64,000 nucleotides of DNA from Sphaerochaeta sp. Its GTDB lineage: Bacteria; Spirochaetota; Spirochaetia; Sphaerochaetales; Sphaerochaetaceae. The translations under genes were made by a program, and so were the position numbers. Shown in pieces: positions 7,542-17,076 of the stretch (positions within the stretch are counted from its first letter, which is position 1; each line of letters opens with the position of its first letter). Where the stretch lies: contig JAKVPA010000009.1 of NCBI GenBank assembly GCA_022482495.1, forward strand, positions 20,898 to 84,897, written 5' to 3'. The notes below the pieces were generated by a model. The model ran no database searches. It saw nothing but the letters and a program-made list of their open reading frames with translations, and was not told where the DNA came from.

Positions 7542-8702
7542 TTACTTTCTTGTGGTTTTTGCCAAGTGTTCCGTCATGAAAACCATCAGGACAAGGAAAC
7601 ACAGGAGATACCACGGAAGGAACGCGATGCCGATACGGGATGCGATCCTGCCGAACAACGGAGGAAGGAACGTGGAACCCACATAGGCAGAAGCCATCTG
7701 CACCCCCATGATGGACTGTGAGTACTGGGCTCCGAAATGCGCCGGGGTGGCATGCAGGAGACTGGGATACACCGGAGCGCATCCCACGCCGATGATGACG
7801 AATCCCGCCAAGGGAATGCCCCCGGGAAGCGGCAGGAACAAGCAGAGCAATCCGATCGCGATGACGCCCTGCCCAAGGCGTACCATGCGCTCATCCCCCA
7901 ACGTTCCGGTAACGAATCCCGCAACAAATCTTCCCGCGGTGATTCCCAAATAGAACAGCGACGCGAACGACGCGGCGGTGGTGGGGTCGACGCCCCGATG
8001 CAGCACCAGATAACTGGCAGCCCACAGTCCGGTGGTCGTCTCCAGACCGCAATAGCAGAAAAACGCGATGAGCGCCGCTTTCGCCCCGGCAAGAGAGGCT
8101 GTATTCTTCAGCGACAGGCGGACATGCCGTTCATCAGAAGCTTTGTTGTGTGCCCGCGTTTCCTTCCAAAGGGGAAAAGAAAACAACAATACGGCGCAGA
8201 GGACCACCTGGATGACGCCGACCGTCTGGTATCCACGGTTCCACGCAAACCCTCGGGACAGGCTCCACCCCATGATGAAAGGTCCGGTGGAAGCTCCGAT
8301 GCCCCAAAAACAGTGCAACCAACTCATGTGGCGGGACGTGGAATGGAGCGCCACATAGTTGTTCAGCGCCGCGTCAACGCTCCCCGCCCCCAACCCGTAC
8401 GGGACGGCCCAAAGGCACACCTGCCAGAAGGAGTGGGAAAGAGAAAAGCCGAACAACGCGATGGCGGTGGTCAGGACACTGAAGAACGTCGTCTTCCCCG
8501 TACCCAGCCGGGTGATCACACGATCACTTGCCAGACTGGAAAGAATGGTTCCGCCGGCGATGATCATGCTGACGATCCCGGCGTAAGACACGGGAACGGC
8601 GAACCCTTGGGACATGGTGGGCCAGGCGCTTCCCAACAGCCCGTCGGGAAGGCCCAGACTGATGAACGCTGCGTAGACCAATGCGAGCAACAATGAGGAC
8701 AT
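7542..8702 (-). CDS. Major facilitator superfamily transporter
   Basis: A 386-aa membrane carrier with about twelve hydrophobic segments, an MFS-like SDRVITRLGTGKTTFF loop between helices 2 and 3, and a central hydrophilic linker (KETRAHNKASDERHVR). Overall it resembles fucose-permease/sugar-type MFS proteins, but the substrate cannot be read from sequence. The ATG at 8702 begins just before the first helix (LLLALVYAAFISLGLP); the frame extends further upstream but that part is not membrane-like and would overlap the divergent promoter at 8741-8769. No strong ribosome-binding site is seen, so the start is approximate. Confidence 0.82.
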   Translation of the reverse strand: MSSLLLALVYAAFISLGLPDGLLGSAWPTMSQGFAVPVSYAGIVSMIIAGGTILSSLASDRVITRLGTGKTTFFSVLTTAIALFGFSLSHSFWQVCLWAVPYGLGAGSVDAALNNYVALHSTSRHMSWLHCFWGIGASTGPFIMGWSLSRGFAWNRGYQTVGVIQVVLCAVLLFSFPLWKETRAHNKASDERHVRLSLKNTASLAGAKAALIAFFCYCGLETTTGLWAASYLVLHRGVDPTTAASFASLFYLGITAGRFVAGFVTGTLGDERMVRLGQGVIAIGLLCLFLPLPGGIPLAGFVIIGVGCAPVYPSLLHATPAHFGAQYSQSIMGVQMASAYVGSTFLPPLFGRIASRIGIAFLPWYLLCFLVLMVFMTEHLAKTTRK

Positions 8703-8740
8703 ATACGCAAATGATATCGACAAAACGGGAGGGAAGACAA

Positions 8741-8769
8741 TCGACCAGCCAGGGGAAAGCCCGTATACT
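8741..8769 (+). promoter_or_regulatory. Promoter giving a near-leaderless mRNA for the DUF3320 gene
   Basis: TCGACC (8741-8746), 17-base spacer, TATACT (8764-8769). The ATG at 8776 is only six bases after the -10 element, so transcription would begin at or next to the start codon. Confidence 0.5.
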
Positions 8770-8775
8770 TGGGGT

Positions 8776-9273
8776 ATGTATACCGAATGCGTGTTACCGA
8801 TGACGGAGATGGATGCCCAATCGTTCCTCCAGAGTGATCCCGAGGAGATGCGCCGGAGGTTTGAGGCAGTCATCCAGACGGAAGGTCCGATTCTGGACAG
8901 CCTTCTGGAAAAACGGGTGCTCCGCTCCTATGGTTTGGTGAAGCGGGGAAGCAGGATTCGCCCGTTGATGGACCGTATCCTGGAAGCAATGGATACGGAA
9001 CGCACCTGGCAGGTATCCGCCGATGGCAAGCGGCATGCCGTCTATTGGCCGGAATCCTACCGCGGAAAAGACAAGGCGACGTTCACCGAATGCAGGATTC
9101 CCAGTGATCGTGACATCATGGAAATCCCGCTGTGCGAGGTGGCCAACCTGATGCGGAGCATCGGCGTCAAACAAAAAACCAAGCTGTTCAACCTTACGGC
9201 CAAACAGCTTGGCTACGCGCGCAAGGGAGCGAACATCAGAAAGACGTTCGCCCTCGCCTATCCGCTTATTTGA
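8776..9273 (+). CDS. Stand-alone DUF3320-like protein
   Basis: A 165-aa protein. Residues about 25-75 ([22 protein letters not shown], then VKRGSRI) match the DUF3320 segment normally found at the C-terminus of large superfamily I helicase/nuclease proteins (family pattern EGPIH..LL.RR..R.WG....GSRI). Here the domain stands alone, followed by a Trp/Tyr-containing segment and a short basic C-terminal tail ([21 protein letters not shown]). No helicase gene is nearby. Function is unknown; nucleic-acid binding is a guess from the parent family. The last 8 bases overlap the convergent cysK gene. Start at 8776 is supported by the adjacent promoter; ATG codons at 8800 or 8809 are alternatives. Confidence 0.7.
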   Translation: MYTECVLPMTEMDAQSFLQSDPEEMRRRFEAVIQTEGPILDSLLEKRVLRSYGLVKRGSRIRPLMDRILEAMDTERTWQVSADGKRHAVYWPESYRGKDKATFTECRIPSDRDIMEIPLCEVANLMRSIGVKQKTKLFNLTAKQLGYARKGANIRKTFALAYPLI

Positions 9274-10198
9274 TGTCTTCGAACAACCAGGTGGACAGAT
9301 AGCGCTCACCCGTATCGGGAAGAAGCGCGACGATCGTCTTGCCCTTGTTCTCCGGCTTCTTTGAGTACTCCAGGGCGGCGGACAGGGCTGCACCGGAAGA
9401 AATACCGATCAAAAGGCCTTCCTCACGGGCCGCGGCGCGCGCCGTCTGACCGGCTTTGGCGTCATTCGCCTCGAACACATCGTCCAGCACGGAACGATCA
9501 AGCACCTCGGGAACGAATCCCGCGCCGATGCCCTGGATCTTGTGCGGACCGGCATGCCCTTCCTTCAGGACCGGGCTGGTCTCCGGCTCAACGGCAACAA
9601 TCTTTACGTTGGGGTTCTTCTCTTTCAGATACTTGCCGATACCGGTCACCGTGCCACCGGTGCCGACGCCGGCGATGAACACATCCACGTTATGTCCGGA
9701 ATCTTCCCAAATCTCCGGACCGGTGGTGGTGTAATGGGCTTTCCAGTTGGCCGGGTTGGTGAACTGGCTGGGGATGAACGAACCAGGGATGGAAGCCGCG
9801 ATCTCTTTGGCTTTGGCGATGGCGCCGCTCATTCCTTTGGAGCCTTCGGTGAGCACCAGCTCAGCGCCAAAGGCGGCAAGTAGTTTTCTGCGCTCGATGG
9901 ACATCGTCTCCGGCATGGTGATGATCAGATGATATCCCTTCACCGCCGCGGTGAACGCCAATCCGACACCGGTGTTTCCACTGGTCGGCTCAACAAGCGT
10001 TGCTCCCGGTTTGATGATTCCGCGCTTCTCCGCGTCGTCAATCATGGCGAATCCAATACGATCCTTCACGGAAGAGCAAGGATTGAAGCTCTCCACCTTG
10101 ACCAGCACGGTCGCGTAACCGTCCTTGTTCAATTTATTGATCCGTACCAGGGGAGTATGTCCGATGGTCTGCGTGATGTCCTGATAGATGTGCGACAT
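9266..10198 (-). CDS. cysK: Cysteine synthase A (O-acetylserine sulfhydrylase)
   Basis: A 310-aa PLP enzyme making cysteine from O-acetylserine and sulfide. PLP-binding Lys45 lies in SSVKDRIG; the substrate loop PTSGNTG and phosphate-binding GVGTGGT are intact, as is GISSGAA near the C-terminus. Length is typical. AGGAGG precedes the ATG. Two Rrf2-family regulator genes lie directly upstream in the same direction, and a 20-bp-spaced direct repeat sits in the cysK leader, so sulfur or Fe-S-responsive control is likely (inference). Confidence 0.97.
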   Translation of the reverse strand: MSHIYQDITQTIGHTPLVRINKLNKDGYATVLVKVESFNPCSSVKDRIGFAMIDDAEKRGIIKPGATLVEPTSGNTGVGLAFTAAVKGYHLIITMPETMSIERRKLLAAFGAELVLTEGSKGMSGAIAKAKEIAASIPGSFIPSQFTNPANWKAHYTTTGPEIWEDSGHNVDVFIAGVGTGGTVTGIGKYLKEKNPNVKIVAVEPETSPVLKEGHAGPHKIQGIGAGFVPEVLDRSVLDDVFEANDAKAGQTARAAAREEGLLIGISSGAALSAALEYSKKPENKGKTIVALLPDTGERYLSTWLFEDIK

Positions 10199-10222
10199 TC
10201 CAAGCCTCCTAGCTTTTAATTC

Positions 10223-10251
10223 TTAGTAATTTGATACACTTAATAGTAATT
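10223..10251. promoter_or_regulatory. Direct repeat upstream of cysK, candidate Rrf2 site
   Basis: TTAGTAATT (10223-10231) and ATAGTAATT (10243-10251) repeat with a 20-base period, two helical turns, in an AT-rich patch 25-53 bases upstream of the cysK start codon. The patch stands out from the GC-rich surroundings. It could bind one of the two adjacent Rrf2 proteins. Confidence 0.45.
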
Positions 10252-10303
10252 AGGTCATGGGTATTTGTCAAGAGGGTCAGATGGGTTTTTCTCAGTATGT
10301 TTC

Positions 10304-10714
10304 TCAGATTTGGAAGAAAATCTTGCTGTTCAGCAAAAGATCAGCCAATGTTTTGCCAGAGAGCAGTTCGGACAACTTTCGGTCCACCACTTCGTACAGG
10401 TACACGCGGAGGCACATTTCATATGGGTTCTCGTCCGTATTCTTCTCCGGAGTGATGCAGATATCCCCTTCCAACGCGGAAAGAATCTCGTACAGCGTGA
10501 TGGCATGTGCGGAACGGGAAAGCTGATAGCCTCCGTTCTTTCCTTTCGCGGAAACCAAAATCCCGTTTCTTGAAAGCGACAACGCCAGTTGCCGGAGATA
10601 CTGGATGCTGATGCCTTGCCGTTCGGCCACCATGGAAAGGGTCACCGGAGCGGGATGAGCGGCGATGTCCGCCAGCATCCGAAGCCCGTAACGGGCGCGT
10701 GTGGTCAGTTTCAT
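10304..10714 (-). CDS. Rrf2-family transcriptional regulator (lacks Cys cluster)
   Basis: A 136-aa winged-helix protein: LTTRARYGLRMLADIA at the start, recognition region ISIQYLRQLALSLSRNGIL, wing KGKNGGYQLSR, then YEILSALEGD. IscR-type members carry three closely spaced Cys for an Fe-S cluster; only Cys86 and Cys101 are near that region, so it may act without a cluster, as CymR does for cysteine metabolism. It overlaps the upstream Rrf2 gene by 4 bases (ATGA) and precedes cysK, making it a plausible cysteine regulator. Confidence 0.88.
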   Translation of the reverse strand: MKLTTRARYGLRMLADIAAHPAPVTLSMVAERQGISIQYLRQLALSLSRNGILVSAKGKNGGYQLSRSAHAITLYEILSALEGDICITPEKNTDENPYEMCLRVYLYEVVDRKLSELLSGKTLADLLLNSKIFFQI

Positions 10715-11115
10715 ATGCCCATCCCTTTGACCATCGAGGCCAAGTTCCCGGCCAGTTGTTCCATCGTGATGGAATCGGCCGTCTGGAAGATCAAATCCTC
10801 CATTTCATCCCAAAACGACTCGGTGACGCATTCCCCGTTGCGGGAACATTTCCGACAGGGAAGCTTCAATCCCCCCTCACTGGCGGAAAGCACATCCTGG
10901 CAGGTGATGCCTTTGCGCGCCAACGTGTAGCCACCCGTCGCGCCTCGCGAGGAGGTGACCAATCCCGCTTTGCGCAGGGGAATCATCAATTGCTCCAAGT
11001 ATCCGAACGGGATGCCCGTCGCCTGATGGATTTCCGTGCCGCTGCGGGGCACGGAGGATGATGCCAGATACAACATCGCTTCAAGACTGTACCGTCCTTT
11101 TGTGGATAACTGCAT
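10711..11115 (-). CDS. Rrf2-family regulator with Cys triad (IscR-like)
   Basis: A 134-aa winged-helix regulator: QLSTKGRYSLEAMLYLA, helix IPFGYLEQLMIPLRKAGLV, wing RGATGGYTLAR. Unlike its neighbour it keeps Cys87, Cys90 and Cys96 in LPCRKCSRNGEC, followed by FWDEMED as in IscR, so Fe-S sensing is plausible. GGAGGAG precedes the ATG. It starts 8 bases after the DUF1846 gene ends. Two diverged Rrf2 paralogues in tandem before cysK suggest a two-input control of sulfur metabolism (inference). Confidence 0.9.
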   Translation of the reverse strand: MQLSTKGRYSLEAMLYLASSSVPRSGTEIHQATGIPFGYLEQLMIPLRKAGLVTSSRGATGGYTLARKGITCQDVLSASEGGLKLPCRKCSRNGECVTESFWDEMEDLIFQTADSITMEQLAGNLASMVKGMGI

Positions 11116-11123
11116 TCCTCCTC

Positions 11124-12642
11124 CTAGATCGGGTTGTACACATTCGTCGTGGGGAACTTCGGATCGCTGGTCACGTACAGCCCGACCTTCCTCAGTCCCG
11201 CACTGTCTCCGCTGGACGGGATGTGGGACAGATGCATCTCACACCCCGAAAGCGTTGGCAACACCCCGAGCGCTTTCTTGGCGTTGCCGTCGATGACTGC
11301 GCTCATCGCCAGACAGATCAACATCTCGTCAAGGTTGATCGACACCCCTCTGCCGGAGAGGATGTCACGCTTGACGGTGGTGACGCTTCGCACCACGGAA
11401 GACGGGATCAGATCGACGTCCCTGTCGATGCCTGCAAGCCGCTTCAACGCGTTGAGGATCACGGCGCTGGAAGCGTGCATCAACGCGGAATTATGCCCGG
11501 TCACCATTGTTCCGTCCGGCAACTGGATCGCCGCCGCGCACACCACCCCGCCGATTCCTTTGCCCTGCGCGATGGCATCGGAGAGCGCCTTCCGCGCCAC
11601 AGGCACCACGGGCAGATCCTCCTCGGAGAGCCCGCACCGTTGCATGATGGCGCGACAGCGCTCTTCCGTTTCCTTGCTTCCCACCCCCAGCGCGTAATCC
11701 GAGGCCGCGTGCAGGTACCGTCGGATGATCTCCTGCTGGGCCGCGGCGCGCACCACCGCGTCATCGATGATTCCCTGGGAGCAGCGGTTGACCCCCATGT
11801 CCGTCGGGCTCTTGTACACGCATTCCGCTCCGGTGATCTTCTCCAGGATCCGCGTAAGCAGCGGAAACGCCTCCAAATCCCGAGAGTAGTTCACCGCAGC
11901 CGTCCCATATGCCGCCAGATGGTAGTGGTCGATCCGGTTCCTGTCCCCGATGTCCGCCGTCGCGCTTTCATAGGCGATGTTCACCGGGTGATCAATGGGC
12001 AGATCCCAGATGGGAAACGTCTCGAACTTGGCGTAGCCCGATTTTCTTCCCGCTTTCCCATCATGATACATCTCAGACAGACAGGTGGCAAGCTTGCCGC
12101 TGCCCGGTCCCGGGGCGGTGACCAGCACCACGGGACGATCCGTCGGGATGTATGGGTTCGCCCCGTAGCCAGCGTCACTGACGATCAGGTCGACATCCGC
12201 GGGATACCCCGGGGTGCTCTTGTGCAGGAACACCTGGATGCCACGACGCTCCAACAGCGCGCGGAACCGCTCCACCGTGTCATCCATGCGGTCGTACCGG
12301 GTGATGACCACCTTGGTGCACTACAAGGCCCCAGCGTGAGAAATCGTCGATCATCTTGAAGACATCCGTATCATAGGTGATGCCGAAATCACTGCGGATC
12401 TTCCGGTGCTCCACATCCCCGGCGTAAATGCAGATGATCACATCCAGCTGGTCCTTGATCCCCTGGAACACCCGCATCTTCACGTTGGGATCGAACCCGG
12501 GGAGCACCCGGGAGGCATGGTAGTCATACAGGAGTTTTCCTCCGCATTCCATGTACAGTTTCCCATTGCTGGATCGAAGGTGATCCATGATGCTTCGTGT
12601 CTGTTCTTTCAGGTACTTCTCATTGTCAAAGCCGATTCGCAT
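11124..12642 (-). pseudogene. DUF1846 family protein, split by a single-base insertion
   Basis: Two frames together give one DUF1846 protein of about 505 aa. The first part (12642 leftward) has MRIGFDNEKYLKEQTRSI, KLYMECGGKLLYDYHASRVLPG and SDFGITYDTDVF; the second part begins with VVITRYDR and continues with DVDLIVSDAGYGANPYI, VTAPGPGSGKLATCLSEMYHDG, YAKFETFPIWDLPI and KSPTDMGVN. The shift lies at about 12320-12323: removing one base (the T at 12322 on the + strand) restores GL-V-C-T-K-VVITRYD. There is no other damage in over 1.5 kb, so a sequencing or assembly error, or a very recent mutation, is likely. The PGPGSGK motif is P-loop-like; biochemical function is unknown. Part of the leftward run between DJ-1 and the Rrf2 genes. 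Confidence 0.85.
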
Positions 12643-12663
12643 TCCTTCCCTTCCCGAAAAACA

Positions 12664-13212
12664 TCAATAACAGATGCGCTTTCGCAGTGCCTCGGCTTCC
12701 TCCGCTCCGAACAGGTACCGGACGATGGCAAGACCGAAATCAATCGCCGCTCCGGCACCGATGGCGGTGATCAGATTCCCGTCGGTGATCACCTTCTGAG
12801 TCTGGTCAAACGTGATGGACGGGGCGGCTTTCTCGGCGCCGGGGAAGCAGGTGACGTGTTTTCCTTCCAACAAGCCGGATCCGCCCAGGACGACGGCAGG
12901 CGCGGCGCAGATGGCGGCGACAAGCTTTCCCTGGGAAGAAAGCCTGATGGCCGTGCCGACCACGTCGTAACTGGCGGCGAGGTTCTTGCTCCCCACTCCG
13001 CCTCCGGGCAGGACGATGGCGTCCCACGCTTGATCCTTGCATTTCTCAAACTGGGCATCACAGACGATGGTCATCCGATGACTGGAGAGAATCACCTTCC
13101 TCCCCAATCCGGCGACGGTCACCTCACAACCGGCGCGACGGAGCAGATCAATCGGAGCGATCGCCTCCATATCCTCGAATCCGTCGGCAAGCACCACAAC
13201 CACATTGCTCAT
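12664..13212 (-). CDS. DJ-1/PfpI (YajL/ThiJ-like) family protein
   Basis: A 182-aa single-domain protein of the DJ-1 branch. Glu16 in GFEDMEA and nucleophilic Cys102 in AAICAAPAVVL are both conserved, along with IVLPGGGVGSKNL. Members have been described as glyoxalase III, deglycase or oxidative-stress chaperones, and the family assignment does not settle which. GGAGGAT precedes the ATG. It sits between DAHP synthase (12-base gap) and DUF1846 in a leftward run. Confidence 0.92.
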   Translation of the reverse strand: MSNVVVVLADGFEDMEAIAPIDLLRRAGCEVTVAGLGRKVILSSHRMTIVCDAQFEKCKDQAWDAIVLPGGGVGSKNLAASYDVVGTAIRLSSQGKLVAAICAAPAVVLGGSGLLEGKHVTCFPGAEKAAPSITFDQTQKVITDGNLITAIGAGAAIDFGLAIVRYLFGAEEAEALRKRICY

Positions 13213-13224
13213 GATCCATCCTCC

Positions 13225-14286
13225 TTACAGCGGCGACTGCGGGCCTTTGCGAAGCAGTTCAACCGCCCCGGCAAGCATCCGCTCCGTCTCTTCCCAGCCA
13301 ACGCACCCATCGGTGACGGACTGCCCGTACACCAGGTTCGACGGATCATCGCCGATGCTCTGTTTGCCGGACTTCAGGTTGCTCTCCAACATGAAACCGC
13401 GGATGGAGGTATCACCCCAGCACCGCTGGTCGATGACGGAACGAAGCACCCGCGCCTGGCGTTCCCAAATCTTCCTGCTGTTGCCATGACTGCAATCGAT
13501 GATGATCGCCGGATTCAAACCGGCGGTAATCATCATCTTCCGGGCCGCCTCCACATCATCCTCATAGTAGTTGGGGGCGTCATCCCCGCCACGGAGGATC
13601 AGATGGCAGCAATCATTGCCCGTCGTACGGAAAATCGTCGACATGCCGTTGCGATCCATACCGATGAACGACGCCGGAGCGTAGGCGCTCTTGATGGCGT
13701 TGATCGCCGGAGCGACATCCCCGTTGGTGTTGTTCTTGAATCCGACGGCAACAGAAAGCCCGCTGGCCAACGTCCGGTGAGTCTGGCTTTCCGTCGTCCG
13801 CGCGCCGATGGACGACCAGCTCATCAAATCGTCGATGTACTGCGGGATGATCGGATCGAGCACCTCACACCCGACAGGAAGACGCAACTGGCTGATGCGG
13901 ACCAACAGATCACGGGCGATCTCGATGCCATGGGCAATGTCGTAGGAACCATCCATCCGGGGATCGAGGATCAAGCCTTTCCACCCCAAGACGGTACGGG
14001 GTTTCTCAAAATAGCACCGCATCACGACAAACATCTTGTCGTCAATGGTCTTGGAAAATTCCTTCAGCTTGCGGGCGTATTCCAGCGCCGCTTTGGGGTC
14101 GTGGATCGAACAGGGACCGACAACCGCCAACAGGCGCTTGTCCCGGCCCCAGATGATGTCATTGACCGTATTCCGGGCATCGGTGATGAACTTGCTGGTT
14201 TCCTCGTCAATCGGGTACCTGCGCAGAATCTCCGCCGGAGGGGCCATGCTTTCCGTTTGTTTGATACGTATGTCTACTGTAGCCAT
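13225..14286 (-). CDS. 3-deoxy-7-phosphoheptulonate synthase (DAHP synthase, AroG/F/H type)
   Basis: A 353-aa class I-alpha DAHP synthase, the first step of the shikimate pathway (PEP + erythrose-4-phosphate). Motifs: VVGPCSIHD, MRCYFEKPRT (here EKPRT at the PEP site), GWKGLILDP, SSIGARTTESQ, GFKNNTNGD and DCSHGNSRK. The ATG at 14286 is preferred to an in-frame GTG two codons earlier. Feedback specificity (Phe, Tyr or Trp) is not readable by eye. The only other aromatic genes here are trpBA at 50-52 kb. Confidence 0.95.
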   Translation of the reverse strand: MATVDIRIKQTESMAPPAEILRRYPIDEETSKFITDARNTVNDIIWGRDKRLLAVVGPCSIHDPKAALEYARKLKEFSKTIDDKMFVVMRCYFEKPRTVLGWKGLILDPRMDGSYDIAHGIEIARDLLVRISQLRLPVGCEVLDPIIPQYIDDLMSWSSIGARTTESQTHRTLASGLSVAVGFKNNTNGDVAPAINAIKSAYAPASFIGMDRNGMSTIFRTTGNDCCHLILRGGDDAPNYYEDDVEAARKMMITAGLNPAIIIDCSHGNSRKIWERQARVLRSVIDQRCWGDTSIRGFMLESNLKSGKQSIGDDPSNLVYGQSVTDGCVGWEETERMLAGAVELLRKGPQSPL

Positions 14287-14323
14287 ACCCACCTGTATAC
14301 CACAAAGCGCGAAGGCCTGTACA

Positions 14324-16132
14324 TCAGCCGTTGTCCTGTTTTTCCTGTTCCGTCTTCTCTTTTTTCTTTCCGTACAAAAACCGTTTGATCTTCATCGTCG
14401 GAGTGCGCTCAAACGGCTCTTCCTGCAATTCCACCGAAGAGATCTTGCTGTACGAGGAAAGGCTCCGGTTGACCTGAAGCCGAAGGTTGGCCAAATACTT
14501 TTTCGCCTCTTTCTTCGCGTCCTCCATGTTCATCGCCATCTGTTTGGCGTAGGAGTCCAGGTCAAGCTTGACCAACGCGCTCAGTCCGCCATCCTGGGCG
14601 ACGACCAGGCTTTCCGTGACGAAATCCTGCTCGTTGATCAACGTCTCGATGATCTCCGGGTAGATGTTCTCCCCTCCGCTGCCCAGAATCATCGTCTTTG
14701 TCCGCCCACGAAGCCCCAGTCTTCCCCGCCGGTCCATTTTCCCCAGATCCCCGGTACGGAAGAATCCATCCTCGGTGAAGCTTTCCTTGTTCAACGCATC
14801 ATTCTCATAGTAGCCGGTCATCACGTTGGGACCTTTGACGAGAATCTCCCCAACGCCCTCGGCATTGGGCTGGTCAAGTTTCACCGTCTCGCCAGGAACA
14901 ATCCGGCCCAACATGTGCTTGTAATGTTCCGTGGGACCATGACCGCAAATCATCGGGCTGGTTTCCGTCAGGCCGTATCCTTCGGCATAGGGGAACTTCG
15001 CGTCCCGCAGGAACGACTCAACCGTCTTGTCAAGCGGAGCGCCACCGATACCATAGAACTTCAGTTTTCCCCCGAAGGCCAGTTTGATCTTCCGTCCGAC
15101 GATCCGGTAAATGAACTTGCGCATCGGTGGGAAGAACAGCCACCGTTTCAGTTTCGGGTTCTCAAGCACCGGCTTGACGGAACTCTTGTACACCTTCTCC
15201 ATCAAAAGCGGCACCGTCATGATGATCTGCGGCCGCACCTCGGCCAACGCGGGCATCAGGATTGAGGGTGCCGGCATCCGTCCCAGATAGACGATATGGC
15301 AACCACAGAGAAGCGGAAGGACCTGTCCGGTGGTGAATTCATACACATGGCTCATCGGAAGAATGGACAGGACGTGATAGCCTGGTTTCAACAGGAAGAA
15401 CAGGTCGGTGCACACATCAGCGTTCCACACCAGGTTGCGATGGGTGAGCAGCACGCCTTTGCTTCTGCCGGTAGTCCCACTGGTGAAGATCAGACTGGCG
15501 AGATCCTCTTCGCTGGGCGCTGACTCCTCCCACCTGCGGATTGAATCCTGTTTCGGCTTGTACCGGGACATGTCGTTTCCCGGCGCTTTGGCAAAGTCCT
15601 TTTTGTCCGTCAAATCGGCGAAGAACGGCCGGGGAATCTCAAACAGATCCTCCAGACGGACCAGACGCATCCCTTCCTTCAGCCCGGGCTTGACCTTCTC
15701 AAACTGTTTTTCCGCCACGGCAACCATCTTTACGTTGCTCACCGTGATGATGTTCTGGATGTCATCCGCGGAAAATTCCGGCAACACGGGAACGGCGACG
15801 ATCCCCACCCCGGTGGCGCCCAGATACAGGACAAACCACGAAGGACAGCTTTCCCCGATGATCGCAATCCGGTCCCCTTTGGACAGGCCAGTGTCCAGCA
15901 GATACATGCCGACACTCCGGCTCATTCGATTGAGTTCCGTGTAGGTGATCTCGCTGCGCTCATCGCGCCATACGCTGAGCGCGACGCGGTGTCCATACCG
16001 GCTCTCCGCGCAGGTGATGACCGAGCGCATGGTGTACGCATCAACCAATTTGGGTCGCAACCCGTCACTCCTCTTGATGCGTTTGATCCGCTGTTTGGTC
16101 CAGCGAATTTTTTTTCCCTTCCCTTTGCTCAT
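14324..16132 (-). CDS. AMP-dependent acyl-CoA synthetase / ligase
   Basis: A 602-aa ANL-superfamily adenylating enzyme, probably activating a fatty acid to acyl-CoA. The ATP signature SLIFTSGTTGRSKGVLLTH, the EGYGLTETSP motif, FRTGDLGKMD and RGRTKTMIL are all present. Both ends are strongly basic (start KGKGKKIRWTKQRIKRIKR; end KKKEKTEQEKQ), which is unusual and might give membrane or nucleic-acid association. A second, shorter paralogue is at 35287-37020. The start overlaps the MBL-hydrolase stop (ATGA). Confidence 0.92.
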   Translation of the reverse strand: MSKGKGKKIRWTKQRIKRIKRSDGLRPKLVDAYTMRSVITCAESRYGHRVALSVWRDERSEITYTELNRMSRSVGMYLLDTGLSKGDRIAIIGESCPSWFVLYLGATGVGIVAVPVLPEFSADDIQNIITVSNVKMVAVAEKQFEKVKPGLKEGMRLVRLEDLFEIPRPFFADLTDKKDFAKAPGNDMSRYKPKQDSIRRWEESAPSEEDLASLIFTSGTTGRSKGVLLTHRNLVWNADVCTDLFFLLKPGYHVLSILPMSHVYEFTTGQVLPLLCGCHIVYLGRMPAPSILMPALAEVRPQIIMTVPLLMEKVYKSSVKPVLENPKLKRWLFFPPMRKFIYRIVGRKIKLAFGGKLKFYGIGGAPLDKTVESFLRDAKFPYAEGYGLTETSPMICGHGPTEHYKHMLGRIVPGETVKLDQPNAEGVGEILVKGPNVMTGYYENDALNKESFTEDGFFRTGDLGKMDRRGRLGLRGRTKTMILGSGGENIYPEIIETLINEQDFVTESLVVAQDGGLSALVKLDLDSYAKQMAMNMEDAKKEAKKYLANLRLQVNRSLSSYSKISSVELQEEPFERTPTMKIKRFLYGKKKEKTEQEKQDNG

Positions 16133-16911
16133 CCTACGCTCCCTTGGTATGTTTTCCCTTTCTCACATACGGTAAACGGCCTGAGATATCTGCTTTCCAC
16201 CTGCCGCTCCAGCAACATGGGATCATTGTTGGTGTCGGACAGATGGACGAAATAGACATGGGAACCATGAAACCCGCTCTCCGTAAGGAACGTCAAGGCC
16301 TGGTCATTGGACAAATGACCCCATGCTCCGGCAATTCTTCGTTTCAACATCGGGGGATATGGACCTTTGTCCAGCATCTGTGCATCGTAATTCGCTTCCA
16401 GGAACAGTACATCGGCTTCTTTGGCTTCCTCCCGCTGGGTATCAGAGCACACTCCGGTATCGGAAAGCACCATGAACCGCTCATTTCCTTGGGTAATGGA
16501 CCATCCCACTGAACCACCTGAGTCATGGCTGGTGGGAAAACAATGCACGGAAAATGGTCCGATAGGAAAACTTACCCCGTGAGGGACCAACCGCACCGTG
16601 TCGGAAGGCAACCCCAAACGGGCAAAGACAATGGCTTCTTTCACGGGCGTATCCTGCGCGAAATAGACGGGAAGCCCGGTCTGCCGAGCCAACGTTCCGA
16701 TGCCTCGCACATGATCTGGATGCAGATGGGTGGCACACACCCCCACCACACTGGCAAACGGAATGGACACCGACGCCAACCTGCGCTTCAACTCTGCCAG
16801 GCTGTACCCTTGATCGACCAACAATGTCGATCGTCCGTCATAAAACGCGTAACTGTTTCCGCTGGATCCGCTGCCAAGCACGGCATACCGGATGCTGCTC
16901 CCTCGTTCCAT
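16129..16911 (-). CDS. Metallo-beta-lactamase fold hydrolase (YycJ/WalJ-like)
   Basis: A 260-aa MBL-fold protein starting LGSGSSGNS as in the YycJ/WalJ family. The metal motif THLHPDHV is intact, with later ligands in PTSHDSGGSVGW, LSDTGV, and the C-terminal VYFVHLSDTNND. Family members are thought to be nucleases involved in DNA mismatch repair or cell-wall signalling; which applies here is not known. The ATG at 16911 starts immediately before the domain. It heads the leftward run ending at cysK. Confidence 0.88.
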   Translation of the reverse strand: MERGSSIRYAVLGSGSSGNSYAFYDGRSTLLVDQGYSLAELKRRLASVSIPFASVVGVCATHLHPDHVRGIGTLARQTGLPVYFAQDTPVKEAIVFARLGLPSDTVRLVPHGVSFPIGPFSVHCFPTSHDSGGSVGWSITQGNERFMVLSDTGVCSDTQREEAKEADVLFLEANYDAQMLDKGPYPPMLKRRIAGAWGHLSNDQALTFLTESGFHGSHVYFVHLSDTNNDPMLLERQVESRYLRPFTVCEKGKTYQGSVG

Positions 16912-17020
16912 ACTTGCTATTATCGTGACAGACCAGGAAAAAAGCAAGTTTTATCCTGACACTTACCCATGAATACGTCAAATTAAATTTTTCTAGCCAA
17001 TTCTCACTATTCCTTCGGTG

Positions 17021-17049
17021 TTGTGCTTGCCGGGTGATTCGTGTACAAT
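17021..17049 (+). promoter_or_regulatory. Promoter of asnS
   Basis: TTGTGC (17021-17026), 17-base spacer, TACAAT (17044-17049). Start codon at 17077 follows ribosome-binding AAAGGGG at 17062-17068. Confidence 0.6.
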
Positions 17050-17076
17050 CGGGGCATTCACAAAGGGGTTTCATCT

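Noticed and set aside
12406..14388. A 660-codon + strand frame.
   Set aside because: Antisense to DUF1846, DJ-1 and DAHP synthase, all with diagnostic motifs.
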